Source of the DNA: Methylosinus sp. Sm6 | GTDB lineage: Bacteria; Pseudomonadota; Alphaproteobacteria; Rhizobiales; Beijerinckiaceae | Assembly (NCBI RefSeq): GCF_019802345.1 | Contig: NZ_JAINDZ010000005.1 | Span: 1 to 64,000, forward strand | Length of the DNA stretch: 64,000 nt | Direction of reading: 5' to 3' | Shown: positions 54,631 to 62,714 of the stretch, piece by piece | Position numbering within the stretch: the first letter of the stretch is position 1 | Layout: every line of letters begins with the position of its first letter | The notes under the pieces: model-generated | Database searches by the model: none | What the model saw: only the letters and a program-made list of their open reading frames with translations | What the model was told of the DNA's origin: nothing | Translations under genes and position numbers: made by a program

Positions 54631-56763
54631 CTAGCCGCCGAACAGCTTCTCGAAGATGTTCTTCTCTTCGGCCGGCGCGGCCCGGCGCGGCCGCGACCGC
54701 TGCTCCGGGATGTCGGCCGGCGGCAGCAGCGCCTCGAGTCCATGCACGGCGTTCGGATCCTCCGCGTCGGCGGTCCTCGCCGCGCGCGCGTCGCGCGCCG
54801 TGCGTCGCGGCGCCGGCTGCTCGGCGGGCTCGTCGGAGGAGAACAGTCCGAGCAGCGGCGCGAAGGGCGAGGCGCTGTCGGCTCGCGAGGCGGAGGCTTG
54901 CCGCCATATCCCCGAAGGAAGCGCGGCGACCGGCACGCCCTGATGCGCCGCCTTCATGAAGCGGCTCCACACCTCGACCGGCAGATTGCCGCCGGAGACC
55001 TTCTTCGTCGGCGAGTTGTCGTCATTGCCGAGCCAGACGCCGGCGACGAGATGCGGCGTGTAGCCGACGAACCACGCGTCGCGGAAATCCTGGCTGGTGC
55101 CGGTCTTGCCGGCCGCGCGCCAGCCCGGCAGCTCCGCCTTGCGGGCCGTGCCGGTGGAGAGCGTCTCCTCCATCATCATGTTCATCATCGCCACATGTTG
55201 CGGCTCGATGACGCGGCCGTTGCTCGAGCCCTTGCGGGCGTAGAGCTGCTTGCCGGAGGCGCTGCGCACCCGGGAAATGATGTGGGTCTGCACGCCGATG
55301 CCGCCATTGGCGAAGGGGGCGTAGGCGGCGACGAGCTCCAGCGGCGTCACTTCCGACGTGCCGAGCGAGATCGAGGCGTTGGGCTGCAGCTCCGAGACGA
55401 CGCCGAGCCGGTGCGCCGTCTTCACCACTGTCTTGGGGCCGACCTCGAGCCCGACCCGCACCGCGACGGTGTTGAGCGACAGCGCGAGCGCCTTGGTCAG
55501 CGAGACGGGGCCGAAATATTCGCGGCTATAATTCTCCGGTTGCCAGCCCTTCACATTGATCGGGCCGTCCTCGCGGATCGTGTCCGGCGTCAGCCCGTGC
55601 TCCAGCCCGGCGAGATAGACGAAGGGCTTGAAGGCGGAGCCCGGCTGGCGCTTGGCGGCGACGGCGCGGTCGAACTGGCTGTCGGCGTAATTGCGGCCGC
55701 CGACGAGGGCGCGGATCGCGCCATTGGGATCGAGCGCGACGAGCGCGCCCTGGGTGACGCCGAACTTGTCGCCCTTCTTGTCGAGCTCGTCGGCGAGCGC
55801 CTTTTCGCCGGCGTCCTGCAGGCGGCGGTCCAGCGTCGTCGTGACGACGATGTCCTGATCGATCGCGCCGATCGTGTCGTCGAGCATGTCCATCACATAA
55901 TCGGCCGCGTAATTGGCCGAGCCGCCGGCCTGCTCGCGGCGCGCGCGCGCCGGATGGGCGAGGGCGGCCTTGGCCATCGCCTCGCTGATATGGCCCTCCT
56001 GGGCCATTGCGGTGACGACCTGGCCCGCGCGCTCGCTCGCGCCTTCCGGGTTGCGGTCGGGCGCGAGCTTGCTCGGCGCCTTCATCAGCCCGGCCAGCAC
56101 GGCGGATTCGGCGAGGGTGACGGCGCTCGCCGGATGGCCGAAATAGCGCTGCGCCGCCGCCTCGACGCCATAGGCGCCGGAGCCGAAATAGACGCGGTTG
56201 AGATAGAGCTCGAGGATCTGGTCCTTCGAATATTTGTGCTCGAGCCAGAGCGCGAGGATCGCCTCCTGGATCTTGCGCGAGACCGTCCGCTCCTGGGTGA
56301 GGAACAGATTTTTGGCCAGCTGCTGGGTGAGCGTCGAGCCGCCCTGCATGGCGCCATGGCCGACGATGTTGCGCGTCAGCGCGCGGCCGATCCCGACCGG
56401 ATCGATGCCCCAATGCGAGTAGAAGCGCCGGTCCTCGATGGCGACGAAGGCCTTGGGCAGATAGGCGGGCAGGTCCTTGATGCGCACGGCGGCGCCGCCG
56501 GTGTCGCCGCGATTGGCGAGCAGCGAGCCGTCCGCGGCCAGAATGGCGATGTTGGGCGGCCGCTTGGGCACCGCCAGCGTGTCGATCGGCGGCAGCTGCG
56601 CGGCGTGATAGGCGGTGAGGCCGGCGGCGCCGATCACGCCCCAGATGGAGCCGACGAGGCCCCAATAGACGAGGCCGCCGAGCAGCGAGCCCCCGCGGCG
56701 CTTGGGCGGAGGGGGCGCGGGAGCCTCCGTCGCGGCCGGGGCCTTGGCCTTGCGTTTCGCCAT
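54631..56763 (-). CDS. mrcA: Class A penicillin-binding protein (PBP1A type)
   Basis: This bifunctional enzyme polymerises and crosslinks peptidoglycan. After a basic cytoplasmic tail and one membrane helix (GLVYWGLVGSIWGVIGAAGL) come the GT51 glycosyltransferase domain (AIEDRRFYSHWGIDPVGIGR, QGGSTLTQQLAKNLFL, KIQEAILALWLEHKYSK) and the transpeptidase domain with SxxK as SAFK in QPGSAFKPFVYLAG, SxN as SLN in LALSLNTVAVR, and KTG in AAGKTGTSQDFRDAWF. The 710-residue protein ends in a charged low-complexity tail. The ATG at 56763 (MAKRKAKAPAA) is chosen over a much longer open frame upstream that is not protein-like. Confidence 0.95.
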   Translation of the reverse strand: MAKRKAKAPAATEAPAPPPPKRRGGSLLGGLVYWGLVGSIWGVIGAAGLTAYHAAQLPPIDTLAVPKRPPNIAILAADGSLLANRGDTGGAAVRIKDLPAYLPKAFVAIEDRRFYSHWGIDPVGIGRALTRNIVGHGAMQGGSTLTQQLAKNLFLTQERTVSRKIQEAILALWLEHKYSKDQILELYLNRVYFGSGAYGVEAAAQRYFGHPASAVTLAESAVLAGLMKAPSKLAPDRNPEGASERAGQVVTAMAQEGHISEAMAKAALAHPARARREQAGGSANYAADYVMDMLDDTIGAIDQDIVVTTTLDRRLQDAGEKALADELDKKGDKFGVTQGALVALDPNGAIRALVGGRNYADSQFDRAVAAKRQPGSAFKPFVYLAGLEHGLTPDTIREDGPINVKGWQPENYSREYFGPVSLTKALALSLNTVAVRVGLEVGPKTVVKTAHRLGVVSELQPNASISLGTSEVTPLELVAAYAPFANGGIGVQTHIISRVRSASGKQLYARKGSSNGRVIEPQHVAMMNMMMEETLSTGTARKAELPGWRAAGKTGTSQDFRDAWFVGYTPHLVAGVWLGNDDNSPTKKVSGGNLPVEVWSRFMKAAHQGVPVAALPSGIWRQASASRADSASPFAPLLGLFSSDEPAEQPAPRRTARDARAARTADAEDPNAVHGLEALLPPADIPEQRSRPRRAAPAEEKNIFEKLFGG

Positions 56764-57125
56764 GCCGATTCTCTCATTGGGGTCGGCGCGAAGATCGCCG
56801 GGCCCGTCCTCCGCGAATCGTGGCTCGCGTCGCCGCTTCTCGCGCGTCATGGGTCGCTCGCCGCCTTCGGCGCTCCGCTGCTTCCGATGGGTCCTGCGCG
56901 AGGATAGATTTAAACCGGCCGATTTAAGGGCCGGTAAAGCGTGGCGGGAGGGGATCGGCTCGCGCGGCCTCCCGGAAAAGGCTCGCCCGCGAATTCGACG
57001 CGACGCAACGCAGATTTTGCTCGAAAGCTCGCACCCACGTGAGCGAGGCGCTGGCGCATGCAAAAGCCCACGCCCGATGCGTGGCGCGGGCAATAATGCG
57101 ACTCCGACGGGCCGCCGGAGTAGCT
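56764..57125 (-). promoter_or_regulatory. Gap upstream of mrcA
   Basis: This 362-nt stretch contains no credible gene. A perfect 7-bp inverted repeat, ACCGGCC (56914-56920) and GGCCGGT (56929-56935), flanks GATTTAAG and may terminate the transcript of the upstream regulator gene or mark a regulatory site of mrcA. No obvious promoter pair is visible. Confidence 0.35.
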
Positions 57126-57476
57126 TTAACCGAACCGCTCCCAAGCCGTCTGACGCGAAACGCCGAGCTTTTCGCCAATTGCCGCCCAACTGATGTCTCG
57201 CGCTCGCAGAGCGTCAACAACTTCGCCGAGGTGACGACGATGCGCCTCCGCCGTCGCGTTCAAGGGGCCGAGCACGTCGAGCAATCGCTCGGTCGGCCAG
57301 TTCGTCGGCTCGAAATCGCGCGGCAACGCCGCCTCTCCGCTCATGAAGAGGCGACAGGCTTCCACGCATTCGTCGCAAATGTGTATGCCGCCGGGACCGG
57401 CCGCCAGCTTGGCGACTTGGCGTTCCGACTTGCCGCAGAAGGAGCAGCACAGACCTGTCTTGAGTGGCAGTTTCAT
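57126..57476 (-). CDS. Regulator with ClpX-type zinc finger and HTH
   Basis: The 116-residue protein has a ClpX-like C4 zinc-binding domain ([20 protein letters not shown], then [13 protein letters not shown]) and a C-terminal helix-turn-helix ([20 protein letters not shown]). Such small zf-C4_ClpX/HTH proteins are probably DNA-binding regulators rather than protease partners. The ATG at 57476 was chosen because it starts [15 protein letters not shown] and follows GACGGAGGCCCC; a longer frame has no meaning. The promoter overlaps a palindrome that may be its own operator. Confidence 0.88.
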   Translation of the reverse strand: MKLPLKTGLCCSFCGKSERQVAKLAAGPGGIHICDECVEACRLFMSGEAALPRDFEPTNWPTERLLDVLGPLNATAEAHRRHLGEVVDALRARDISWAAIGEKLGVSRQTAWERFG

Positions 57477-57485
57477 GGGGCCTCC

Positions 57486-57530
57486 GTCAGGCTTAACCTG
57501 ACTGTAAAGCATAACCTGACATATTGTCAA
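57486..57530 (-). promoter_or_regulatory. Promoter and operator-like palindrome of the zinc-finger regulator
   Basis: On the minus strand TTGACA (57530-57525) and TTACAG (57507-57502) are 17 nt apart. GTCAGGCTTAACCTGAC at 57486-57502 is a perfect 6-bp inverted repeat touching the -10 box, and a further CCTGAC half-site lies at 57515-57520. The layout suggests autorepression. Confidence 0.6.
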
Positions 57531-57743
57531 GGCGGTCCTGACGACAGGACGTTGGTCTATCGCCGCCGCGCAGGTGCGGCTAGAAAAGCATTTTACACCA
57601 ATGGTTTCTGCGCAAAATGCCCCTCGCGTGCGAATTTCGAGGTCGTGTCCCCTCCGATGGTGTAGCAGTTCGGGAGCAAGCCGCTCGCGACGCGCGCTTT
57701 TCAAGCGCATCCGGCGCGCAACAGACAGGCGCGACATCTGCGG

Positions 57744-58184
57744 CTATTCCGTGCGCGCTACGCGGCGCAGGCGGCGCAGGCGATGCATGCTCACCACCTT
57801 CTCGCGGACATGGGCGAAGAAGCGCGGCGGCAGCATTCCGTAGACGATGCTGGAAAGATCGCCGTTGACGGCAGGGCGCAAATCTGGTCCCGGCCAGACG
57901 AAATCATTCGTCTCCGTCAGAACGATCCACGATCGTTCGGAATCCAGCCCGAGGCGCTGCTTGGTGATGGCTGGAATTTCGACGGCTTCAGTCGCATCCA
58001 CGGGCGGCGTGTGGGTGATCGGCAGGACGCCGACGAGCGGCGCTTCGCCGGCTTCGCCCGCGAGAACGACGACGACGGCGCAGGGACGGTCCTTCACGCC
58101 TTCTTCCCTTCCTTCGCGCGCCTCCCGCTCCCATAGATAGGAGTAACGGATAACCAGACCGGGACAGGGAGCTGGCCAGCTCAC
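57744..58184 (-). CDS. PemK/MazF-like toxin of a type II toxin-antitoxin pair
   Basis: The 146-residue protein shows the PemK/MazF pattern: an N-terminal PCPGLVIRYSYLWERE, KDRPCAVVVVL, VGVLPITHTPP and SWIVLTETNDFVWPGPDLRP. MazF/PemK proteins are sequence-specific mRNA endoribonucleases. It starts inside the last codons of the upstream Phd-like antitoxin gene (58181-58184, ATGA), the usual order for the antitoxin-toxin operon. The C-terminal RRLRRVARTE is basic. Assignment is from motif likeness only. Confidence 0.65.
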   Translation of the reverse strand: MSWPAPCPGLVIRYSYLWEREAREGREEGVKDRPCAVVVVLAGEAGEAPLVGVLPITHTPPVDATEAVEIPAITKQRLGLDSERSWIVLTETNDFVWPGPDLRPAVNGDLSSIVYGMLPPRFFAHVREKVVSMHRLRRLRRVARTE

Positions 58185-58465
58185 GGATTCCAGTCTTTCA
58201 ACTCTTCGTCGAGATGCTCATAGCCGGCGGGGACTTCCGCCTTGGCGATCAGCGCAATCTCTTCGTCGCTCAGCTCTTCGACCAGCCGAACGCGGCGGTC
58301 GCGGCGCTTCAAGCGCCGGTATTCATCGACCGAGAGCAGCACGCAGCTCTCGCGCCCATTCCGCGTCACCGCGACAGGCTCGCGCAGCGCGAGGTCCTGA
58401 TAGCGTCCGATGTTGCGTTGAAAATCAGCGGCGGAGACTTTGAGCACGTGTCGCCCTCTTTTCAT
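58181..58465 (-). CDS. Phd/YefM-like antitoxin
   Basis: The 94-residue protein begins MKRGRHVLKVSAADFQRNIG and has the Phd/YefM antitoxin pattern: a DNA-binding N-terminal part with GRYQDLALREPVAVTRNGRE and VLLSVDEYRRLKRRDR, then an acidic C-terminal stretch (LVEELSDEEIALIAKAEVPA) that would wrap the toxin. It precedes and overlaps the PemK-like gene. Palindromic sequence upstream (58464-58494) is a likely operator. Confidence 0.8.
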   Translation of the reverse strand: MKRGRHVLKVSAADFQRNIGRYQDLALREPVAVTRNGRESCVLLSVDEYRRLKRRDRRVRLVEELSDEEIALIAKAEVPAGYEHLDEELKDWNP

Positions 58466-58494
58466 GCATATCGCATAATCTATGCAATCTGCAT
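58464..58494 (-). promoter_or_regulatory. Operator-like repeats before the antitoxin gene
   Basis: The stretch TGCATATCGCATAATCTATG, then CAATCTGCAT has several inverted ATGCA/TGCAT half-sites around the antitoxin start, as expected for autoregulation by an antitoxin-toxin complex. Confidence 0.5.
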
Positions 58495-58636
58495 GAGATT
58501 GTCGAGAGCGAGAGGGCCGATCCCGCGAGGGTCCCGGTCGCGGAGCCGGTCTGGCCGGAGCCGCCTCTTGCGCGACGCGCCAGGGCTTGTCAAAGTCCGG
58601 CTCTTATAATTCGAAGGGCGGCACGGGTAGAGCGCT

Positions 58637-59755
58637 ATGAAGATCACCATCGAAAGGGCGGCGCTGCTGCGTGCGCTCGGGCATGTTCACCGGGTGGTGG
58701 AGCGGCGCACGACCATTCCGATCCTCGCCAATGTGCTGCTCGACGCGGCCGAAGGCGGCCTGCTGCTGAAGGCGACCGACCTCGACCTCGAGATCACCGA
58801 GAAGGCCCCGGCCGAGATTCCGCAAAAGGGCGCGACGACGCTTCCCGCCCATACTCTCTATGACATCGTCCGCAAGCTGCCGGAGGGCGCGCAGGTCTCG
58901 CTCGAGGGGACCGGCGAGCAGGGGCTGTTCCTGCTGCGTTCGGGCCGGTCGCGCTTTCAGTTGCAGAGCCTGCCCGAGAGCGATTTTCCCGATGTCACCT
59001 CGGGCGAGTTCTCGCATCGCTTCCAGCTCGCGCCGACCGACCTCAAAAAGCTGATCCTGAAGACGCAATTCGCCATCTCCAGCGAGGAGACGCGGTATTA
59101 CCTCAACGGCATCTACCTGCATGCGACCGAGGTCGAGGGCCATCAGCTGCTGCGCGCCGTCGCCACCGACGGCCATCGCCTCGCCCGCGTCGAGCTGCCG
59201 GCGCCGGCGGGGGCGGCCGGAATGCCGGGCGTCATTCTGCCGCGCAAGGCGGTCGCCGAGGTGCTGCGCCTCGTCGAGGACGCGCAAGGAGCGGTGGAGA
59301 TCGAGCTGTCGGTCAACAAGATGCGCTTCTCCTTCGGCGAGACGGTGCTGACGACCAAGCTGATCGACGGCACCTTCCCCGATTACGGCCGCGTCATTCC
59401 CGCGGGCAACGACAAGCGCCTCACCGTCGAGCGCGCGGCGTTCCGCGAGGCGGTCGATCGCGTCTCCACCATTTCGTCCGAGCGGGGCAGGGCGGTGAAG
59501 CTCGCTCTGGGCGAGGGGCGGCTGGTGCTGTCGGTGACCAATCCCGACCAGGGCTCGGCCGTGGAGGAGATCGAGGCCGATTATGACGGCCCGCCGATCG
59601 ATATCGGCTTCAACTCCCGCTATCTGCTCGACATCGCCGACCAGCTCGACAGCGACACGGCGCTGTTCCGCCTCGCCGATCCCGGCTCGCCGACGCTGAT
59701 CCAGGACCGCGACGGGGCGAGCGCGCTCTATGTGCTGATGCCGATGCGGGTGTGA
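58637..59755 (+). CDS. dnaN: DnaN, DNA polymerase III beta sliding clamp
   Basis: The beta clamp is a ring of two such subunits that holds the replicase on DNA. The 372-residue protein starts MKITIERAALLRALGHVHRV, the standard beginning, and ends in SALYVLMPMRV with the usual PMR-type C-terminus that forms the partner-binding pocket with RYYLNGIYLHA and FNSRYLLDIADQL. Length is normal. dnaA is not next to it, so the classic dnaA-dnaN order is broken, as in many alphaproteobacteria. Confidence 0.97.
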   Translation: MKITIERAALLRALGHVHRVVERRTTIPILANVLLDAAEGGLLLKATDLDLEITEKAPAEIPQKGATTLPAHTLYDIVRKLPEGAQVSLEGTGEQGLFLLRSGRSRFQLQSLPESDFPDVTSGEFSHRFQLAPTDLKKLILKTQFAISSEETRYYLNGIYLHATEVEGHQLLRAVATDGHRLARVELPAPAGAAGMPGVILPRKAVAEVLRLVEDAQGAVEIELSVNKMRFSFGETVLTTKLIDGTFPDYGRVIPAGNDKRLTVERAAFREAVDRVSTISSERGRAVKLALGEGRLVLSVTNPDQGSAVEEIEADYDGPPIDIGFNSRYLLDIADQLDSDTALFRLADPGSPTLIQDRDGASALYVLMPMRV

Positions 59756-59899
59756 GGCTTCGCCTTTCACGCCGCGCGGCGGGGGCGTCTCGAAGCTCCG
59801 CTGCGCAGGCTCTCCAATACGCGCGGCTCGATCCAGTAGAAGCTTTGAAAGGCTGGAATTTCGCCGCGTGACGCTCTTTCGCCGAGAGCAAGATTCGGT

Positions 59900-60481
59900 T
59901 CAGATCTGGTCGGATGCGAGTATCTTTTCGGCTTCTTTGATGGCGTCCGCATCGGGAACATAGATGTTGTTCTGACCTGAGGCTTTCGCGGCGGCATATC
60001 CTTTCAAGTATATTTCTAAATCATCCGTCGTGATCTTGCGGCCATGTTTCAGGCTCGCATCGCCTTGCATTCCGCCGCTCATTCTCAGTTCCGAAAGAGA
60101 AAATGCCAAATCTTCCGCCGCTTTGGTTTGGCCCGGATGAGGATCCAATAGATTTCCGTGGCTATCGCTGTGCATGCCCAAGCGATTGCCGTCGCTATCA
60201 TAATAACCGCCGTCCTTTACGGTGACGCCGGTCGTGCGTTTGATCAGATCGATGTCCGAAGCCGTCAGATACGAGAGTTCGTTAATGACGTAGCCGCCAG
60301 TCGCCGCTACGGAATCCAATCGAGCGCGGGAGCTTCCGAAAAAGCCGGTTCGTAGCTCTTGTTGCGTTGGCGGGGCGCCTGCGAGCGCATCCTGATCATA
60401 ATTCGTCGATGAGTCGTTGCTCTGCGTCGACGAGCGCTGTGGCAGGAAAAGATAACGACTATTCGAGCTAGAGACATGCAT
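59900..60481 (-). CDS. Orphan hypothetical protein of lower GC content
   Basis: The 193-residue protein is hydrophilic, rich in Ser, Asp, Gly and Asn, with no signal or membrane helix. Segments are VINELSYLTASDIDLIKRTT and HGRKITTDDLEIYLKGYAAA. I do not recognise a family; the GYYDSDGNRLGMHSDSHGN stretch is a Gly/Asp/Asn-rich loop. Its DNA is visibly poorer in G and C than all neighbours, which suggests recent transfer. The ATG at 60481 with TTGGAG upstream is preferred to a TTG at 60499. Confidence 0.75.
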   Translation of the reverse strand: MHVSSSNSRYLFLPQRSSTQSNDSSTNYDQDALAGAPPTQQELRTGFFGSSRARLDSVAATGGYVINELSYLTASDIDLIKRTTGVTVKDGGYYDSDGNRLGMHSDSHGNLLDPHPGQTKAAEDLAFSLSELRMSGGMQGDASLKHGRKITTDDLEIYLKGYAAAKASGQNNIYVPDADAIKEAEKILASDQI

Positions 60482-60660
60482 GATCTTGCAAAGCTCCAAT
60501 TGATATCGGAAATACCTTACGACGGCCTTCTTGCTCGAGGCTGACGAAACGTCTGGCGGGCGCTCTGCAGTTTTGGGGCCCGCTTATTGTGCCTTCGACA
60601 CCAGACGAACGCCATTTATCGCGAGTTCGCCGCCTCGTCGCAGAGCCGCTGGAGAGCCGT

Positions 60661-61335
60661 CTATTTCGCCTCGATCTCGACAATCTCGATGGTCGCATCG
60701 CCCGCGTTGCGCAGCGCGGGCGCGGCGTCGGCCTCGCGCCACTGAAAGCCGCCTGGCTGCAGCGCCATCGCCTGCTCGCCGCTCTCCCACGCCTCCATCA
60801 GCAGCCCGCCCTCGACGACGATGCGCGCCATCGGCGCCGTCTGCGCGAAGCCCGGCGCCGATTCGCCCGGCTTCAGGGTCAGCCGCCAGCCGCGCAGGCG
60901 CTCATTGTCGATGATCTCGCGATAGGCCGGCGGACGCGCGGAGGTCGCTCGGCCCTTCGGCGCGTCCTGCAGAAATTCGAAGCCGATGAAGCGCAGCGGC
61001 TGGGGACCGACATTCTGTCCGCGATGCACGAGGGGTTTTTTCGAGAAGGCGCCGAAGGCGGCCATGCCGCGCGGCCAATGCGTGCGCGTCGTCTCGGACT
61101 CGCCCCAATTCTGCAGCAGGAGATCGCTGTCTCGCACCACGACGAACACGAAGTCGCGCGAATGGCGATGCCAGCCCGCCTCCCGGCCGGCCGGAATCGG
61201 CACGTCGAGCAGTGCGACCTCGTCGTTGTGGAAGACGGGAATGTGAAACGGCGCGCGTTCGACCGGCGGCGCCTCGGCGCGAGCGGGCGAGGCGCCGAGG
61301 AGAATTGCGGCAAAGAGGAGGATCAGCGTGCGCAT
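60661..61335 (-). CDS. Exported two-domain cupin protein
   Basis: A 224-residue protein with a signal peptide (MRTLILLFAAILLGASPARA) and cupin-like metal-site segments HRHSRDFVFVVVRDSDLLLQ near residue 57 and a second, less conserved half (APMARIVVEGGLLMEAWESG then FQWREADA). Cupins bind metals and can be enzymes or binding proteins; the substrate is unknown. The ATG at 61335 begins the signal. It is divergent from the OmpA-like gene. Confidence 0.82.
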   Translation of the reverse strand: MRTLILLFAAILLGASPARAEAPPVERAPFHIPVFHNDEVALLDVPIPAGREAGWHRHSRDFVFVVVRDSDLLLQNWGESETTRTHWPRGMAAFGAFSKKPLVHRGQNVGPQPLRFIGFEFLQDAPKGRATSARPPAYREIIDNERLRGWRLTLKPGESAPGFAQTAPMARIVVEGGLLMEAWESGEQAMALQPGGFQWREADAAPALRNAGDATIEIVEIEAK

Positions 61336-61421
61336 GTGGTGTCCTCTGCTGTTCGCGAGCCTTGCCAAAGATCGCGCGCTGACGCAATCTTTCGAGCGCC
61401 GCCCGCCCCAGTGAGAGCGAC

Positions 61422-62453
61422 ATGACCTATCTCGTCACGCATTTTTGGGCCTGGTGGATGGCGGCGCTCGCGATCGGCGCGGCGACGGCGCTCGCCCTCG
61501 CCCGGCGGCCGGAGCGCGGCGCGCTCGCCGGCTGGCTGGCCTGGTTCGGCCTCGCCTTCATCGTCGGCTTGGCGGTCGCCGTCCTGCATCTTCTCGCCGG
61601 CCGCGCCGGTCTCTGGCTCGAGACCGGCCTCGCGCTGTTCGCCGGCTTCCTCGCCGGCGCGGCGCTCGGCGCTCTCGCCGGCGGCCGCTCGTTGCGCGAG
61701 CATGAAGGCTGGGCCGTCGGCCTCCTTCCCCTCGCGCTGGTCTTCGTCGGCGCGAATCTGTTCGCGGGCCGCTCGCTCGAAGCCGAGCTGCAGCGTCAGG
61801 CGCGCGCCGTCGTCGAGAAGCTCGGCGGCGACGCGGCGCGGGTCGAGGCGGCGGGGCGTGACGTGCTGCTGCCCCGCGATGCGGCGAGCCGCGCCGAGGC
61901 GGAGCATGGAATTGCGCAAATCATCGGCGTTCGCCGCATCCTCGCGGCCGACGCCCCGCCGGCGGACGAGGAAAAGCGCGTCGCCTCGGCCGAGCCGCCC
62001 GCGCAAGCGCCCACGCCCGCCGATCCGAAGGAGCCGCCAGCCCGGCCGACGCGGCCGGCCGATGAGGCAATTCGCGGCGTCGTCGCGAAGGCGGAGCCGG
62101 CGCCGCCGGCCGGCGAGCTCGACGCCGCAGCCTGTCACGAAGCCGTGGCGGCGACGCTGGTCGAGGAGCCGATCCGCTTCACTCGCAGCGGGGTCGGCAT
62201 CCGGCGCGTGTCGAGCGGCGCGCTCGACAAGGTCGCCGCATTGCTGAAGCGCTGCCCCGCCGCCGCCGTCGAGGTGCGCGGCCTCGGCGACGCCGCAGAC
62301 CCGGGCGAGCGCAAGGCGGCGGGCGCGCGCGCCGAGCGCGTGGCCGATTATCTCGGGCGCATGGGCGTCGAGCGCGGCCGGCTCATCGCGCAAGGACGGC
62401 CGATGGCCGGAGCGGAGCCGGGCGTGGAGCTGGTCGTCGGCCACCGCCGCTAG
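61422..62453 (+). CDS. Membrane protein with BON-like and OmpA-like parts
   Basis: The 343-residue protein has four to five membrane helices in its first 125 residues (WWMAALAIGAATALALARRP, WLAWFGLAFIVGLAVAVLHL and others), a BON-like segment (RVEAAGRDVLLPRDAASRAE and HGIAQIIGVRRILAAD), a Pro/Ala linker and an OmpA-like C-terminal domain (VRGLGDAADPGERKAAGARA, AERVADYLGRMGVE and GRLIAQGRP). The OmpA part would bind peptidoglycan. Such inner-membrane OmpA proteins occur in alphaproteobacteria without an assigned function. Confidence 0.8.
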   Translation: MTYLVTHFWAWWMAALAIGAATALALARRPERGALAGWLAWFGLAFIVGLAVAVLHLLAGRAGLWLETGLALFAGFLAGAALGALAGGRSLREHEGWAVGLLPLALVFVGANLFAGRSLEAELQRQARAVVEKLGGDAARVEAAGRDVLLPRDAASRAEAEHGIAQIIGVRRILAADAPPADEEKRVASAEPPAQAPTPADPKEPPARPTRPADEAIRGVVAKAEPAPPAGELDAAACHEAVAATLVEEPIRFTRSGVGIRRVSSGALDKVAALLKRCPAAAVEVRGLGDAADPGERKAAGARAERVADYLGRMGVERGRLIAQGRPMAGAEPGVELVVGHRR

Positions 62454-62553
62454 ACTAGTGCTTGCTTCATCGAATTTGACGGGCTTCGAGAGCGAGCCCG
62501 AAGGCGCGCGGTCCAGGGGCCGCGCGTGGACCGCGAGCCTCCAGGCTCGCCCT
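62454..62553 (+). repeat. Dispersed 3'-end repeat, copy C, with hairpin
   Basis: Directly after the OmpA-like stop come CTTGCTTCATCGAATTTGAC and GGGCTTCGAGAGCGAGCCCG. The part 62491-62515 pairs with 62527-62551 as a long stem with an 11-nt loop, as in the hairpin at 40818-40877. Thus the 3'-end repeat and the hairpin repeat join here into one element. Confidence 0.85.
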
Positions 62554-62714
62554 TTCACCCAGTGAAATCGGCCAAGTCACGCCACTGGTCGCCGCAAAAT
62601 GGGCCAGATCTTCGCCGAAAACGCTGGCTTGGCCGATTCTCGGCGGATAGGCTTTCTTCGCAATTGCGCGCAATCATCGTCGCCTTGCGATAGCGGACAG
62701 GGCGGCGGGCGTCG

